Assembly: GCF_000813965.1 (NCBI RefSeq)
Contig: NZ_JWLI01000007.1
Location: 355,150-419,149, forward strand
DNA: 64,000 nt
From: Leisingera sp. ANG-M7
GTDB taxonomy: Bacteria; Pseudomonadota; Alphaproteobacteria; Rhodobacterales; Rhodobacteraceae
Direction of reading: 5' to 3'
Made by a program: the position numbers and the translations under genes. The notes under the pieces were generated by a model, which did not search any database, had not been told where the DNA came from, and saw nothing but the letters and a program-made list of their open reading frames with translations. Position 1 is the first letter of the stretch. The number at the start of each line of letters is the position of its first letter. Of this stretch, positions 26,101 through 35,619 are shown one piece after another.

Positions 26101-27185
26101 TTGCGCGCCTCCTCAAGTTGCAGCATCAGGTCCGGGCGCAGCACACCGCCCACGGCCGGGATCTCCTCGCCCTCACCCAGCTGACGGGTCAGCGCATCAT
26201 AGCGTCCACCGCTGGCAACCGGCGGCAGATCGGGGCGTGCTTCTGCATAAAAGCCAAAGACAAACCCGTCGTAATACTCCATCGAGGTGCGCCCGTAGGA
26301 AGCTTCGAAATCGAGGTTGTCAACATCCACGCCGCGCGCCTTCATCGCTGCGGTGCGCGCATCCAGCCGGTCCAGCGCCGGGTTGATCTGCGGCAGGTCC
26401 ACCGCGATGTCGCGCATCTGCTCGGTGGCAAAGGGCACGGTTTCCCGTACAGCCATCAGGGCCTCCAGCGCCAGCAGTTCGTTTTCGGCAATCGGCGGCT
26501 CCTTGGCATCTGCACGCAGCGCCTCCACCCGCGCCTGCACTTCTGCCGCGCGGCGCTTGCCGATCTCCACGGCGGAACCGGTCAGGTCGCCCTCCGTCGA
26601 CAGCAGTTTCCTGCGGCTCTCCGGCACAGGGCAGCGGCCGGCAAAGCGGTCCAGCAAGGAACGGAACCGGCGCGGCCGCCAGATATGGCGCATCAGGGCC
26701 GTCTTGCGCTTGCCCGTGGTGTTCAGCCCCTCGACCGCTGCCATAAGAATGCCGATGTCGCCAGTCGCCGCCCGCAAGGGCAGCCCGCGCACCTGCAGCG
26801 CAAACAGCGAGAAGACTTCCGCATCCGCGGCAGCGGCATCGTCACGCTCGAACACCTCATAACCAACCTGCAGATATTCGTTGGGCCGGTCCGGATCCAA
26901 CTCCTGACGCCGGAACACCTCGCCGGAGTAAGTATAGCGCGCAGGCTCGGCGCCGTGGCGCATATGCGCCTCCACCACCGGCACGGTAAAGTCCGGGCGC
27001 AGCATCTGCTCGCCGCGCAGCGCGTCAGAAGTCACATAGGCGCGGGCGCGGACGTCCTCGCCGTACAAGTCCAGCAAAGTGCCGGCAGGCTGCAGAAGCG
27101 GCGTGTCCACCACCTGCGCGCCAGCGGCCTCAAACCGGACCCGCAGCTGAGCGGCACGGGCCTGAATGTCAGAACGCAATGCCAT
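26097..27185 (-). CDS. hisZ: ATP phosphoribosyltransferase regulatory subunit
   Basis: A 362-residue HisS-like protein without aminoacylation function that forms a hetero-octamer with short HisG and gives histidine feedback inhibition. It shows class II synthetase-like motifs (DVRARAYVTSDALRGEQML, PDFTVPVVEAHM, RYTYSGEVFRRQ) and a late glycine-rich motif ASGGRYDALTRQLGEGEEIPAVG, but has no anticodon-binding domain. It starts 2 bp after the hisS stop and overlaps hisG by 4 bp. Confidence 0.93.
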   Translation of the reverse strand: MALRSDIQARAAQLRVRFEAAGAQVVDTPLLQPAGTLLDLYGEDVRARAYVTSDALRGEQMLRPDFTVPVVEAHMRHGAEPARYTYSGEVFRRQELDPDRPNEYLQVGYEVFERDDAAAADAEVFSLFALQVRGLPLRAATGDIGILMAAVEGLNTTGKRKTALMRHIWRPRRFRSLLDRFAGRCPVPESRRKLLSTEGDLTGSAVEIGKRRAAEVQARVEALRADAKEPPIAENELLALEALMAVRETVPFATEQMRDIAVDLPQINPALDRLDARTAAMKARGVDVDNLDFEASYGRTSMEYYDGFVFGFYAEARPDLPPVASGGRYDALTRQLGEGEEIPAVGGVLRPDLMLQLEEARK

Positions 27186-27187
27186 GA

Positions 27188-28675
27188 TCAGCCCTGCCCG
27201 CCCAAGATTTCACGCACCTTGGCAACCAATTCCGTGCGCGGCACCTCGAACTGGCTGGGGCGTTCCTTCCACTCTTCCAAGGTGGCGCTTTCAGCGATCT
27301 TGGCTCCCAGGATAAGGTCCTTGATCTGCACCACGCCGTTCGCCTTCTCGTCGCCGCCTTCGATCACGGCGACCGGAGAGTTCCGCTTGTCCGCGTATTT
27401 CAGCTGGTTGCCAAAGTTTTTGGGATTGCCCAGATAGACCTCGGCCCGGATACCCGCGTTGCGCAACTCTGCCACCATCGCCTGGTAATCCGCCATCCGA
27501 TCGCGGTCCATCACGGTGACAACAACCGGCCCGGTGGCCTCCGCCGAAAGCCGCCCCTTGGCGTGCAGCGCCGCCAGCAGGCGGTCGACACCAACAGACA
27601 CGCCCACCGCCGGCACTTCCTGCCCGGTGAACCGCTTGACCAGCCCGTCATAACGGCCGCCGCCCGAGACCGAGCCAAACTGCCGCTTGCGGCCTTTCTC
27701 GTCCAGGATTTCAAAGGTCAGCTCTGCCTCAAACACTGGCCCGGTGTAATAGCCAAGTCCGCGCACAACGGAAGGGTCGATCTCAATCCGATCCTTGCCA
27801 TAACCGCCTGCGGCCAGCAACTCGCCGATCTGCTCCAGCTCGGCGATACCGTCCTGGCCGACCTTACTGTCGCCCACCGCGGCGCGCAGGTTGGCAATTG
27901 TGCCCGCCGCATCCGCCGCCTTGGAGGTCAGGAACGCCAGCACCGGCGCTGCCTGATCATCGCTGAGGCCAACCCCGTCGATGAAGGCGCCGGAGGCATC
28001 CAGCCGCCCTTTGGTCAGCAGCTCACACACCCCGGCCTCGCCCACCTTGTCGAACTTGTCGATGGTGCGCAGCACGTCGTCGCGCTTGGTGTCGCCGTCA
28101 CCCAGGCCCATTGCCTCCAGAACACCGTTCAGAACCTTGCGGTTGTTGACCCGAACCAGGTAATCGCCGCGCGGAATGCCGACGGTCTCCAGCGTGTCGG
28201 ACAGCATCGCGCAGATCTCCGCGTCGGCGGCCATCGAGGCGGTGCCGACGGTATCCGCATCGCACTGGTAGAACTGGCGGAACCGGCCTGGCCCCGGTTT
28301 CTCGTTGCGCCAGACCGGCCCCATCGCATAGCGGCGGTAGGGCGTCGGCAAATCGTTGCGGTGCTGCGCGTAAACCCGCGCCAAGGGCGCCGTCAGGTCA
28401 TAGCGCAGAGCCATCCAGTCGCCGTTCCCGTCCTCTTCTGTCTCCTGCCAGGCAAACACGCCCTCGTTCGGGCGGTCCACATCGGGCAGGAATTTGCCCA
28501 GCGCCTCAACGGTTTCCACCGCCGAAGACTCCAACGCCTCAAACCCGTAATGATGATACACACCCGCGATGGCCCGCAGCATCTCGCTGCGCTGGGTCAC
28601 CTCCGCACCGAAATAGTCACGGAACCCCTTCGGCGTCTGCGCCTTGGGGCGGGGCTGTTTCTTCAATTTGGCCAT
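27188..28675 (-). CDS. hisS: Histidyl-tRNA synthetase
   Basis: A 495-residue class II synthetase charging tRNA-His. ATG 28675 ([21 protein letters not shown]) follows GAGGAGG and is preferred to an upstream in-frame ATG at 28705. Motif 2 is visible in [29 protein letters not shown], here quoted in two halves as [14 protein letters not shown] and [12 protein letters not shown]; motif 3 and the histidine loop are in [15 protein letters not shown] and [17 protein letters not shown]-terminal anticodon-binding domain follows ([18 protein letters not shown]). It is longer than the E. coli enzyme, as usual in alphaproteobacteria. It opens the operon with hisZ and hisG. Confidence 0.95.
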   Translation of the reverse strand: MAKLKKQPRPKAQTPKGFRDYFGAEVTQRSEMLRAIAGVYHHYGFEALESSAVETVEALGKFLPDVDRPNEGVFAWQETEEDGNGDWMALRYDLTAPLARVYAQHRNDLPTPYRRYAMGPVWRNEKPGPGRFRQFYQCDADTVGTASMAADAEICAMLSDTLETVGIPRGDYLVRVNNRKVLNGVLEAMGLGDGDTKRDDVLRTIDKFDKVGEAGVCELLTKGRLDASGAFIDGVGLSDDQAAPVLAFLTSKAADAAGTIANLRAAVGDSKVGQDGIAELEQIGELLAAGGYGKDRIEIDPSVVRGLGYYTGPVFEAELTFEILDEKGRKRQFGSVSGGGRYDGLVKRFTGQEVPAVGVSVGVDRLLAALHAKGRLSAEATGPVVVTVMDRDRMADYQAMVAELRNAGIRAEVYLGNPKNFGNQLKYADKRNSPVAVIEGGDEKANGVVQIKDLILGAKIAESATLEEWKERPSQFEVPRTELVAKVREILGGQG

Positions 28676-28945
28676 CTGAGGCCTCCTCACGGGTAGCGGT
28701 TTCACTCGCCCGGCGGTCTAGCGGAAGCAGGCCGCAACAGCAAGAAGGAGCCGCGGGAGGCAATGACGCAGGAAGCATTTCCGATGGTTCACCCGGCCGA
28801 TAGGCCGGGCCGCGCCTGCCTGCCCCCCCCGGCAGGCGCGTTCGCGCCAGCCCAGGCAGTCCCGGCCCTCGTTCTGATGCAGAGGCCATGGACCTTGACC
28901 GCCAACACGCCTATCTAAGCACATCCGCACTCAAAGGCCTGACCC

Positions 28946-29140
28946 ATGCAGCATCTGGAAGAGCAAATCGCCCACCTGACCCGCAGCGTGGAGGAAATGA
29001 GCGACGTGATCGCCCGCCAGCAGCAGGAGATCGACGTGCTAACCCGCCGTGTCGCCATGCTGATGCAGCGCGAAGCCACCCGCGAACAGGACGGCGGCGG
29101 CGGTGTGGTTTTTGCCGACGAACGCCCGCCGCACTACTGA
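28946..29140 (+). CDS. slyX: SlyX family protein
   Basis: A 64-residue coiled-coil protein. Residues 1-48 form heptads (LEEQIAHLTRSVEEMSDVIAR, quoted to 20: EEQIAHLTRSVEEMSDVIAR), and the C-terminus ends in ERPPHY, the typical SlyX PPHY tail. The role of SlyX is unknown. It lies in the divergent space after hisS, starts at ATG 28946, and is followed by a separate basic protein 98 bp later. Confidence 0.85.
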   Translation: MQHLEEQIAHLTRSVEEMSDVIARQQQEIDVLTRRVAMLMQREATREQDGGGGVVFADERPPHY

Positions 29141-29238
29141 CCCCTACCCTGCAAACTACGGTTTTCCTTGATCCAAACGCCTGCCCCGCGCAGGCTGTCA
29201 CGCAGGTATTTTGTGACAAGTGATTGGGGGACAGCGCC

Positions 29239-29862
29239 ATGGCACCATCCAACGACCCGGTGGAATTCGTCGAAAAAGGCATCGATAAACTCCACACCCG
29301 GATGATCTTCTACCTTAAAAAAGTCTGGAAGCGCGTCCGCTCGCTGCTAATGCCGCTGCGCAAATTCATGAAGAGAATGCTCTCGGCAGCCAAGTCCATC
29401 GCCAAGACCGCCGGCAAGAAAGCGGTCGCGCAGGTCACATCCGCCGGGCAGGCGGTGCTCAACCTCCTGGACCGGGTGGAGCAGATGCTGAAGACCATGA
29501 TCAAACTGGGCCAGCGCATCCTCGACACCATCCGCAAGAACACCGACCGTTCCCGCCTGGTCCGTGTGCTGAAGACCGTGGTCCGCAAATACGTCGAAAT
29601 GTTCCGCCAGGTCTGGGGCTGGGTGCAGGAGATCTGGGAGCAGATCGGCGTGCTCGACACCGCCCTGATGATCCTGAACCGCTTTGCCTCGGTGCTGCAG
29701 ATCGTCTTTGGCTGGATCAAGGAGCTGACCGCGATCCTGGCCGGCGTGAAGAAGGTAAAGGGGATGCTGAAGAAAGTGGTGAAAACGCTGCGGCTGGAAA
29801 TGAAGGATGCCATCCGCCTGCTGAAGGATGTCGCCAAGCTACCGGTGCCCAAGGAGGCCTAA
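29239..29862 (+). CDS. Highly basic amphipathic helical protein, unknown
   Basis: A 207-residue protein from ATG 29239, with GGGGGAC upstream; TTG 29224 would add five residues. Lysine and arginine are very frequent, while hydrophobic residues recur every three to four positions (KKVWKRVRSLLMPLRKFMKR, LLDRVEQMLKTMIKLGQRIL). Nearly the whole chain therefore looks like amphipathic helices, with few glycines and no cysteine. There is no signal peptide and no full transmembrane helix, although LDTALMILNRFASVLQIVFG is quite hydrophobic. I do not recognise the family. Membrane-surface or polymer binding, as in phasins, is one idea. It stands between slyX and dnaE. Confidence 0.65.
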   Translation: MAPSNDPVEFVEKGIDKLHTRMIFYLKKVWKRVRSLLMPLRKFMKRMLSAAKSIAKTAGKKAVAQVTSAGQAVLNLLDRVEQMLKTMIKLGQRILDTIRKNTDRSRLVRVLKTVVRKYVEMFRQVWGWVQEIWEQIGVLDTALMILNRFASVLQIVFGWIKELTAILAGVKKVKGMLKKVVKTLRLEMKDAIRLLKDVAKLPVPKEA

Positions 29863-29911
29863 GCCCGCTCCCGCCTCGAACGGGCCTAGCTTCGAAAAGA
29901 AATTCGACCCC

Positions 29912-32900
29912 TCAAATCTCCTCCACATCCATCACCCCGTCTAGCGACTTCAGGGCACCTTTGATCTGCGGGTTGATCGGAAACGCCTGCCCCAGGTCCA
30001 TCTCCACATCCCCCGGCAGGCCGGGGTCCTGCAGGTACATGTAGACCTCGCCGCGGGACGCATTGCGGGCCGCCGCCTTGGCGTCCTCCAGCACCTGCGC
30101 CACGGTGCCCACGGCTGCCGCATCGCTCAGGTACACCCGCAAAGAACTGCGCCCGGCATCAGCAATGGCGCTGTCCACCGGACCGACGGATCGCACCAGC
30201 AGTTTCAGCTGGTCGCTTTCCATCGTCGCCTCAGCCGTGATCACCACCTTGGCGCCGGTCTCCAGAAACTCGCGGCTCTTCTCCAGCACTTCGGAGAACA
30301 GCGTCACCTCATAGGCCCCCGAGGGGTCCGACAACTGGGCAAAGGCAAAGCGGTTGCCGCGCGCCGACTTCCTCTCCTGCCGCCCCGCGACCACGCCGCC
30401 CATCTTGGCCATGAACGGTCCGCGCTCGGCCTTGGCTGTCACCTCGTCCAGCGTCATCACCTTCTTGCGCTTCAGCGCGGGCATGTAATCGTCCAGCGGA
30501 TGGCCTGAGAGGTAGAAGCCAATCGCCTTGAATTCCTCAGACAGGCGTTCGGCCGGCAGCCAGTCCGGCACATTGGGCAGCCGCGGCTCCGGCAGGTCCT
30601 CGCCCGCCTCGCCGAACAGCGACACCTGGCAGGAATTCCTCTGGTCATGCACCGCGGCGGAATAATCCACCAGCGCGCCCAGGCTCTCAAACACCCGGCG
30701 GCGGTTGCTGTCCAGCTGATCAAAGGCCCCCGCCCGCGCCAGCATCTCCAAGGGCCGCTTGCCCACTTTCTTGAGATTCACCCGGCGGGCAAAGTCGTAG
30801 ACGTTGACAAAGGGCCGCTCGCGGCCGTCTTCGTTGCGCGCCTCGGCCACCAGCCGCATCACGTCCAGGCCGACGTTTTTCAGCGCGCCTAACGCATAGA
30901 CCAGTTCGCCGTTCACCACGTTGAAGGTCGCCAGCGAGCGGTTGATGCAGGGCGGCACGTATTTCAGCCCCAGCCCCTTCTTCACTTCCTCGAAGTAGAT
31001 CGCCAGCTTGTCGGTCAGATGGATATCGCAGTTCATGACACCGGCCATGAACTCCACCGGGTGGTTCGCCTTCAGCCAGCCGGTCTGGTAGCTGACCACC
31101 GCATAGGCCGCGGCGTGGGATTTGTTGAAGCCGTAGTTGGCGAATTTCTCCAAGAGGTCGAAAACCTCGCTGGCTTTCTTCTTGTCGACGCCGTTCTCTG
31201 CCGCGCCCTTCTCGAATTTCGGGCGCTCGGCGTCCATCGCCTCCTTGATCTTCTTACCCATCGCCCGGCGCAGCAGGTCCGCACCGCCAAGGGTATAGTT
31301 CGCCATCACCTGGGCGATCTGCATCACCTGCTCCTGATAGACGATGATGCCCTGGGTCTCTTCCAGGATATGGTCGATCAGCGGGTGCACCGAGGTGATC
31401 TCGCGCTGGCCGTTCTTCACCTCGCAATAGACCGGGATGTTTTCCATCGGGCCGGGACGGTACAGCGCCACCAGCGCCACGATGTCCTCGATACAGGTGG
31501 GCTTCATGCGCTTCAGCGCATCCATCATGCCGGTGGATTCCACCTGGAACACCGCCACCGTCTTGGCGCGAGAATATAGGTCATAGGTAACCTTATCATC
31601 CAGCGGGATGGCGTTGATCTGGTTCTCGGCGCCCTCCGGCGGATCATAGAGCTGGGTGCCGTCCTCGGCGATATGCAGGTCGCGGCCCGACTGGAAGATC
31701 AGGTCCATCGCGTTCTGAATAACCGTCAGGGTCTTGAGGCCAAGGAAGTCGAACTTCACAAGCCCCGCCTGCTCCACCCATTTCATGTTGAACTGGGTTG
31801 CCGGCATGTCGGAGCGCGGATCGCGGTAGAGCGGCACCAGCGCGTCCAGCGGCCGGTCGCCAATCACCACACCCGCGGCGTGGGTGCCGGCAGAGCGTAA
31901 GAGCCCCTCGACCTGCTGGCCATAGGTCAGGAGCCGGTCCACCACCGGCTCGTTGCGGGCTTCTTCGCTGAGACGCGGCTCTTCCTTCAGCGCATCGGCG
32001 ATGGACATCGGCTTCACGCCCTCGACCGGGATCAGCTTGGACAGCCGGTCCACCTGGCCGTAGGGCATCTGCAGAACCCGCCCCATGTCGCGCACCGCTG
32101 CCTTGGACAAAAGCGCGCCGAAGGTGATGATCTGCCCCACCTTGTCGCGCCCATACTTCTCCTGCACGTATTTGATCACCTCTTCGCGGCGGTCCATGCA
32201 GAAGTCGATGTCGAAGTCGGGCATCGACACCCGTTCCGGGTTCAGGAAGCGTTCGAACAGCAGGGAATAGCGAAGCGGATCAAGGTCCGTGATGGTCAGC
32301 GCATAGGCCACCAGCGAACCCGCACCGGAGCCCCGCCCCGGCCCGACCGGAATGTCGTGGTCCTTGGCCCATTGGATAAAGTCGGCAACGATCAGGAAGT
32401 AGCCCGGGAACCCCATCCCTTCGATGATGCCCAGCTCGAAATCTAGCCGCTCCTGGTATTCCTCCACGCTCACCGCATGGGGAATCACCGCCAGGCGCTG
32501 CTGCAGGCCCTCGTTGGCGATGCGGCGCAGCTCGGCCACCTCGTCATCGGCGAACTTCGGCAGAATCGGGTCGCGCCGGTAAGCCATGAAGGCGCAGCGT
32601 TTGGCGATCTCCACTGTGTTTTCAATTGCCTCGGGCAGGTCAGCAAACAGCGCAACCATCTCCTCCTGGCTCTTGAAGTAATGCTGCGCGGTCAGCCGCC
32701 GGCGCGGTTCCACCTGATCGACATAGGCGCCCTCGGCGATACAGATCATGGCGTCATGCGCCTCGAACATTTCCGTGTTGGGGAAATAGACGTCATTGGT
32801 GGCGACCAGCGGCAAATCCATCGCATAGGCCATCTCCACATGGCCGCGCTCGGTCTGCTTCTCCGCCTCCGGCTGGCCGTGTTCGCCAGGATGGCGCTGC

Positions 32901-33424
32901 AGCTCCACATACAGACGGTTCGGGAAGATGGCCTTCAGCCGCTGCATCAGCGCTTCCGCCGCCGGGCGCTGGCCCATCTGCAGCAGCCGCCCGACCGGCC
33001 CGTCCGGGCCGCCGCTGAGGCAGATCACGTCACCGGCGTTCTCTTCCAGCTCCTCCAGCGTCACATGCGGCAGCTCGCCCCCCTGCCGCAGATACAGGCA
33101 GGAGTTCAGCTTCATCAGATGCTCATAGCCCGCCTCGCTCTGCGCCAGCAGCACCAGCGGCGCGGGCGGTTTGGGCCGCTCTCCCGGCGCCGGTTCCGTG
33201 AACCGCAGATCCACCTGGCAGCCGATGATCGGCTGCACACCGGCGCCACTTGCCGACACCGAAAACTCCAGCGCCGAAAACAGGTTGTTGGTGTCCGTGA
33301 CCGCAATTGCGGGCATCTCATGCTTCTTGCACAGGTCCGGCAGCTTTTTCAGCCGCACGGCGCCTTCCAGCAGCGAGTATTCGGTATGGGTGCGCAGGTG
33401 AATGAATCGGGGAGAGCTTGTCAT
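29912..33424 (-). CDS. dnaE: DNA polymerase III alpha subunit
   Basis: A 1170-residue replicative polymerase. The PHP domain opens with FIHLRTHTEYSLLEGAVRLK, the polymerase core shows GPGRGSGAGSLVAYAL and the catalytic aspartates in PDFDIDFCMDRREEV, and NYGFNKSHAAAYAVVSYQT follows. The C-terminal part has the helix-hairpin-helix, an OB fold (GVVAGRQERKSARGNRFAF) and a tail domain. ATG 33424 gives the usual MTSSPRFIHLRTH start. It is the main chromosomal polymerase rather than the DnaE2 mutasome type, judging by length and the intact PHP region. It is transcribed alone. Confidence 0.96.
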   Translation of the reverse strand: MTSSPRFIHLRTHTEYSLLEGAVRLKKLPDLCKKHEMPAIAVTDTNNLFSALEFSVSASGAGVQPIIGCQVDLRFTEPAPGERPKPPAPLVLLAQSEAGYEHLMKLNSCLYLRQGGELPHVTLEELEENAGDVICLSGGPDGPVGRLLQMGQRPAAEALMQRLKAIFPNRLYVELQRHPGEHGQPEAEKQTERGHVEMAYAMDLPLVATNDVYFPNTEMFEAHDAMICIAEGAYVDQVEPRRRLTAQHYFKSQEEMVALFADLPEAIENTVEIAKRCAFMAYRRDPILPKFADDEVAELRRIANEGLQQRLAVIPHAVSVEEYQERLDFELGIIEGMGFPGYFLIVADFIQWAKDHDIPVGPGRGSGAGSLVAYALTITDLDPLRYSLLFERFLNPERVSMPDFDIDFCMDRREEVIKYVQEKYGRDKVGQIITFGALLSKAAVRDMGRVLQMPYGQVDRLSKLIPVEGVKPMSIADALKEEPRLSEEARNEPVVDRLLTYGQQVEGLLRSAGTHAAGVVIGDRPLDALVPLYRDPRSDMPATQFNMKWVEQAGLVKFDFLGLKTLTVIQNAMDLIFQSGRDLHIAEDGTQLYDPPEGAENQINAIPLDDKVTYDLYSRAKTVAVFQVESTGMMDALKRMKPTCIEDIVALVALYRPGPMENIPVYCEVKNGQREITSVHPLIDHILEETQGIIVYQEQVMQIAQVMANYTLGGADLLRRAMGKKIKEAMDAERPKFEKGAAENGVDKKKASEVFDLLEKFANYGFNKSHAAAYAVVSYQTGWLKANHPVEFMAGVMNCDIHLTDKLAIYFEEVKKGLGLKYVPPCINRSLATFNVVNGELVYALGALKNVGLDVMRLVAEARNEDGRERPFVNVYDFARRVNLKKVGKRPLEMLARAGAFDQLDSNRRRVFESLGALVDYSAAVHDQRNSCQVSLFGEAGEDLPEPRLPNVPDWLPAERLSEEFKAIGFYLSGHPLDDYMPALKRKKVMTLDEVTAKAERGPFMAKMGGVVAGRQERKSARGNRFAFAQLSDPSGAYEVTLFSEVLEKSREFLETGAKVVITAEATMESDQLKLLVRSVGPVDSAIADAGRSSLRVYLSDAAAVGTVAQVLEDAKAAARNASRGEVYMYLQDPGLPGDVEMDLGQAFPINPQIKGALKSLDGVMDVEEI

Positions 33425-34059
33425 GGCGCCACGCTATCTTATTGACACGCAGAGGCGAAAGAGCGATCTGTGCGATGAACACCCGCCAAAACCGGTGCGG
33501 TGGGCAGTGCATTTTATCCATTTTGTTGAAACTCTTTCGCATCCAGCGCGTAAAGCCTCCGCAAACCTGCAGATAAAACGCATAAATATTAACGACCTAC
33601 CCGTATGTGTCGCAATTTTCTTGCTCCGCAGAATACTGCAGCGCAGCACCGGTTTTCCTTGCTTTGGCAACGGACCGCTCCCTAGGCTGCTGGCAGCAAG
33701 CAATAAACAGCCCGCCTCCCTTCTGCGCCGCATCGAGGGGACGGCATTCCGGGTCAACAGGGTAAAGCGGCGGTATCGGGAAGATGCGCAACTCGCAATG
33801 CAATGTGGGTCAGCTTGACCTGTGCTCAGGGCCGATGCAGCCCGGCGCGCGTACCGCTGGTGCCGTTCCACCATGGTATCCCCGCGGCCATACCCCTGAA
33901 ATCGCAGGGCATTTGCCCAAACACTATTCCCATGGCGGGAAACCAGCAGTATCCCTTGGCGGCACTGCATCCGGCCATCCGCAATGAAACGGAGACCGGG
34001 ATGCCCGCCGCGGCGGCGGCTGAGTGGGGGATCAGAACAATGAAAGAGGACCGGCGCAC
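33425..34059. other. 635-bp intergenic region between dnaE and ABC importer
   Basis: No gene here has both a start signal and protein-like composition; the open frames on each strand lack ribosome sites. The left part must hold the dnaE promoter, and 33560-33620 is notably AT-rich. The right part precedes a nucleoside-type importer, so I looked for a purine-type riboswitch, but saw no conserved core. It may carry an untranslated leader or small RNA that I cannot identify. Confidence 0.4.
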
Positions 34060-35577
34060 GTGACTGTACCACTTTTGAGCCTTCAGGGCCTGACCAAGGC
34101 TTATCCCGGAGTGGTGGCAAATGACACTGTCTCCTTTGACATTGGCGAGGGCGAAGTGCATGCCCTGCTGGGCGAAAACGGCGCCGGCAAGTCGACCCTG
34201 GTCAAGATGATCTACGGGCTGGTCAAACCCGACAGCGGCAAGATGCTGCTGCGCGGACAGCCCTATGAGCCCGCTGAGCCGCGCCAGGCGCGCGCCGACG
34301 GCATCGCCATGGTGTTCCAGCACTTCTCGCTGTTCGACGCGCTCAACGTGGCCGAAAACATCGCCCTGGGCATGGAAAACCCGCCGGAAATGCGTGACCT
34401 TGCTGCCCGCATCCGAGAGGTGTCGGAAACCTACGGCCTGCCGCTCGATCCCTACCGCACCGTCGGCGACCTGTCGGCAGGGGAGCGCCAGCGGGTCGAG
34501 ATCATCCGCTGCCTGCTGCAGGACCCCAAGCTTCTGATCATGGATGAGCCGACCTCGGTGCTGACGCCGCAGGAAGTGGAGATCCTGTTCAAGACCCTGC
34601 AGAAGCTGCAGTCCGAGGGCACCTCGATCCTCTATATCTCCCACAAGCTGGAAGAAATCCGCACGCTGTGCGACCACGCCACCATCCTGCGGCTGGGCAA
34701 GAATGTGGGCGAATGTACTCCCTCTGAGACCTCCGCCCGGGACATGGCCGAAATGATGGTTGGCAGCACCCTGCAAACGCCTGAACGCGGCAGCCGTGAG
34801 TTCGGCGAAGTCGCAATGGACATCTCCGGCCTGTCGGTGCCTGCGCCTTCCGCCTTTGGCACCGCGCTCAAAAACGTGCATCTGACCGTGCGCAAGGGCG
34901 AGATCCTCGGCATCGGCGGTGTTGCCGGCAACGGCCAGGACGAACTGCTGGGCGTGCTGTCCGGCGAAACCCTGACCGAACCCGACGCAGTGAAACTGCA
35001 TGGGCAGCCAATCGGCAAACTGGGCCCAACCGCCCGGCGCAAGCTTGGTGTGCTGGCCGCACCGGAAGAACGCCTCGGCCACGCCGCTGCGCCGGACATG
35101 AGCCTGACCGAGAACGCAATGCTCACCGGTTCGGTGCGCGAGGGGCTGGAGAAGAACGGCTTCCTCGACTGGGGTGCCACCAAGGACTTTGCCGAACGCA
35201 TCATCAAGGCGTTTGATGTCCGCACACCGGGCCCCGGCAATGCAGCCCGGTCGCTGTCCGGCGGCAACCTGCAGAAATTCGTGATCGGGCGGGAGGTGCT
35301 GCAGGACCCGGATGTGCTGGTGGTGAACCAGCCGACCTGGGGCGTCGATGCCGCCGCCGCCGCGTCCATCCGCCAGTCGCTGCTGGATCTCGCGGCCAAG
35401 GGTGCGGCGGTCATTTGCATCAGCCAGGATCTGGATGAGCTGATGGAAATCTCCGACAGCTTTGCCGCCCTGAACGAAGGCCGCCTCAGCGCACCGCGCG
35501 AAGCGGCAGGCCTGACGGTGGACGAAATCGGCCTGATGATGGGCGGCGCCCACGGCATGGAGGTGGCGCATGTCTGA
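34060..35577 (+). CDS. Nucleoside-type ABC importer, dual ATPase subunit
   Basis: A 505-residue ATPase with two nucleotide-binding domains, as in importers that work with BMP-family binding proteins. Domain 1 has Walker A GENGAGKST, signature LSAGERQRVEI and Walker B LLIMDEPTSVL. Domain 2 has a degenerate Walker A GVAGNGQDE, signature LSGGNLQKFVI, and VLVVNQPTWGVD with Gln in place of the catalytic Glu, which is normal for this family. GTG 34060 has AGAGGA nine bases upstream; GTG 34024 is less likely. It heads a four-gene operon with two permeases and the binding protein. Confidence 0.9.
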   Translation: MTVPLLSLQGLTKAYPGVVANDTVSFDIGEGEVHALLGENGAGKSTLVKMIYGLVKPDSGKMLLRGQPYEPAEPRQARADGIAMVFQHFSLFDALNVAENIALGMENPPEMRDLAARIREVSETYGLPLDPYRTVGDLSAGERQRVEIIRCLLQDPKLLIMDEPTSVLTPQEVEILFKTLQKLQSEGTSILYISHKLEEIRTLCDHATILRLGKNVGECTPSETSARDMAEMMVGSTLQTPERGSREFGEVAMDISGLSVPAPSAFGTALKNVHLTVRKGEILGIGGVAGNGQDELLGVLSGETLTEPDAVKLHGQPIGKLGPTARRKLGVLAAPEERLGHAAAPDMSLTENAMLTGSVREGLEKNGFLDWGATKDFAERIIKAFDVRTPGPGNAARSLSGGNLQKFVIGREVLQDPDVLVVNQPTWGVDAAAAASIRQSLLDLAAKGAAVICISQDLDELMEISDSFAALNEGRLSAPREAAGLTVDEIGLMMGGAHGMEVAHV

Positions 35578-35619
35578 CCTCCGCAACAGAAAACAAAAGA
35601 TGAAACAGGGAGCCGCTTC

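Noticed and set aside
25737..27437. A 566-codon open frame on the plus strand
   Set aside because: Antisense to hisG and hisZ; composition is Arg/His/Gln-rich mirror type.
33425..34059. Possible purine-type riboswitch before the nucleoside importer
   Set aside because: No conserved core sequence or helix arrangement of known purine riboswitches could be found by eye.
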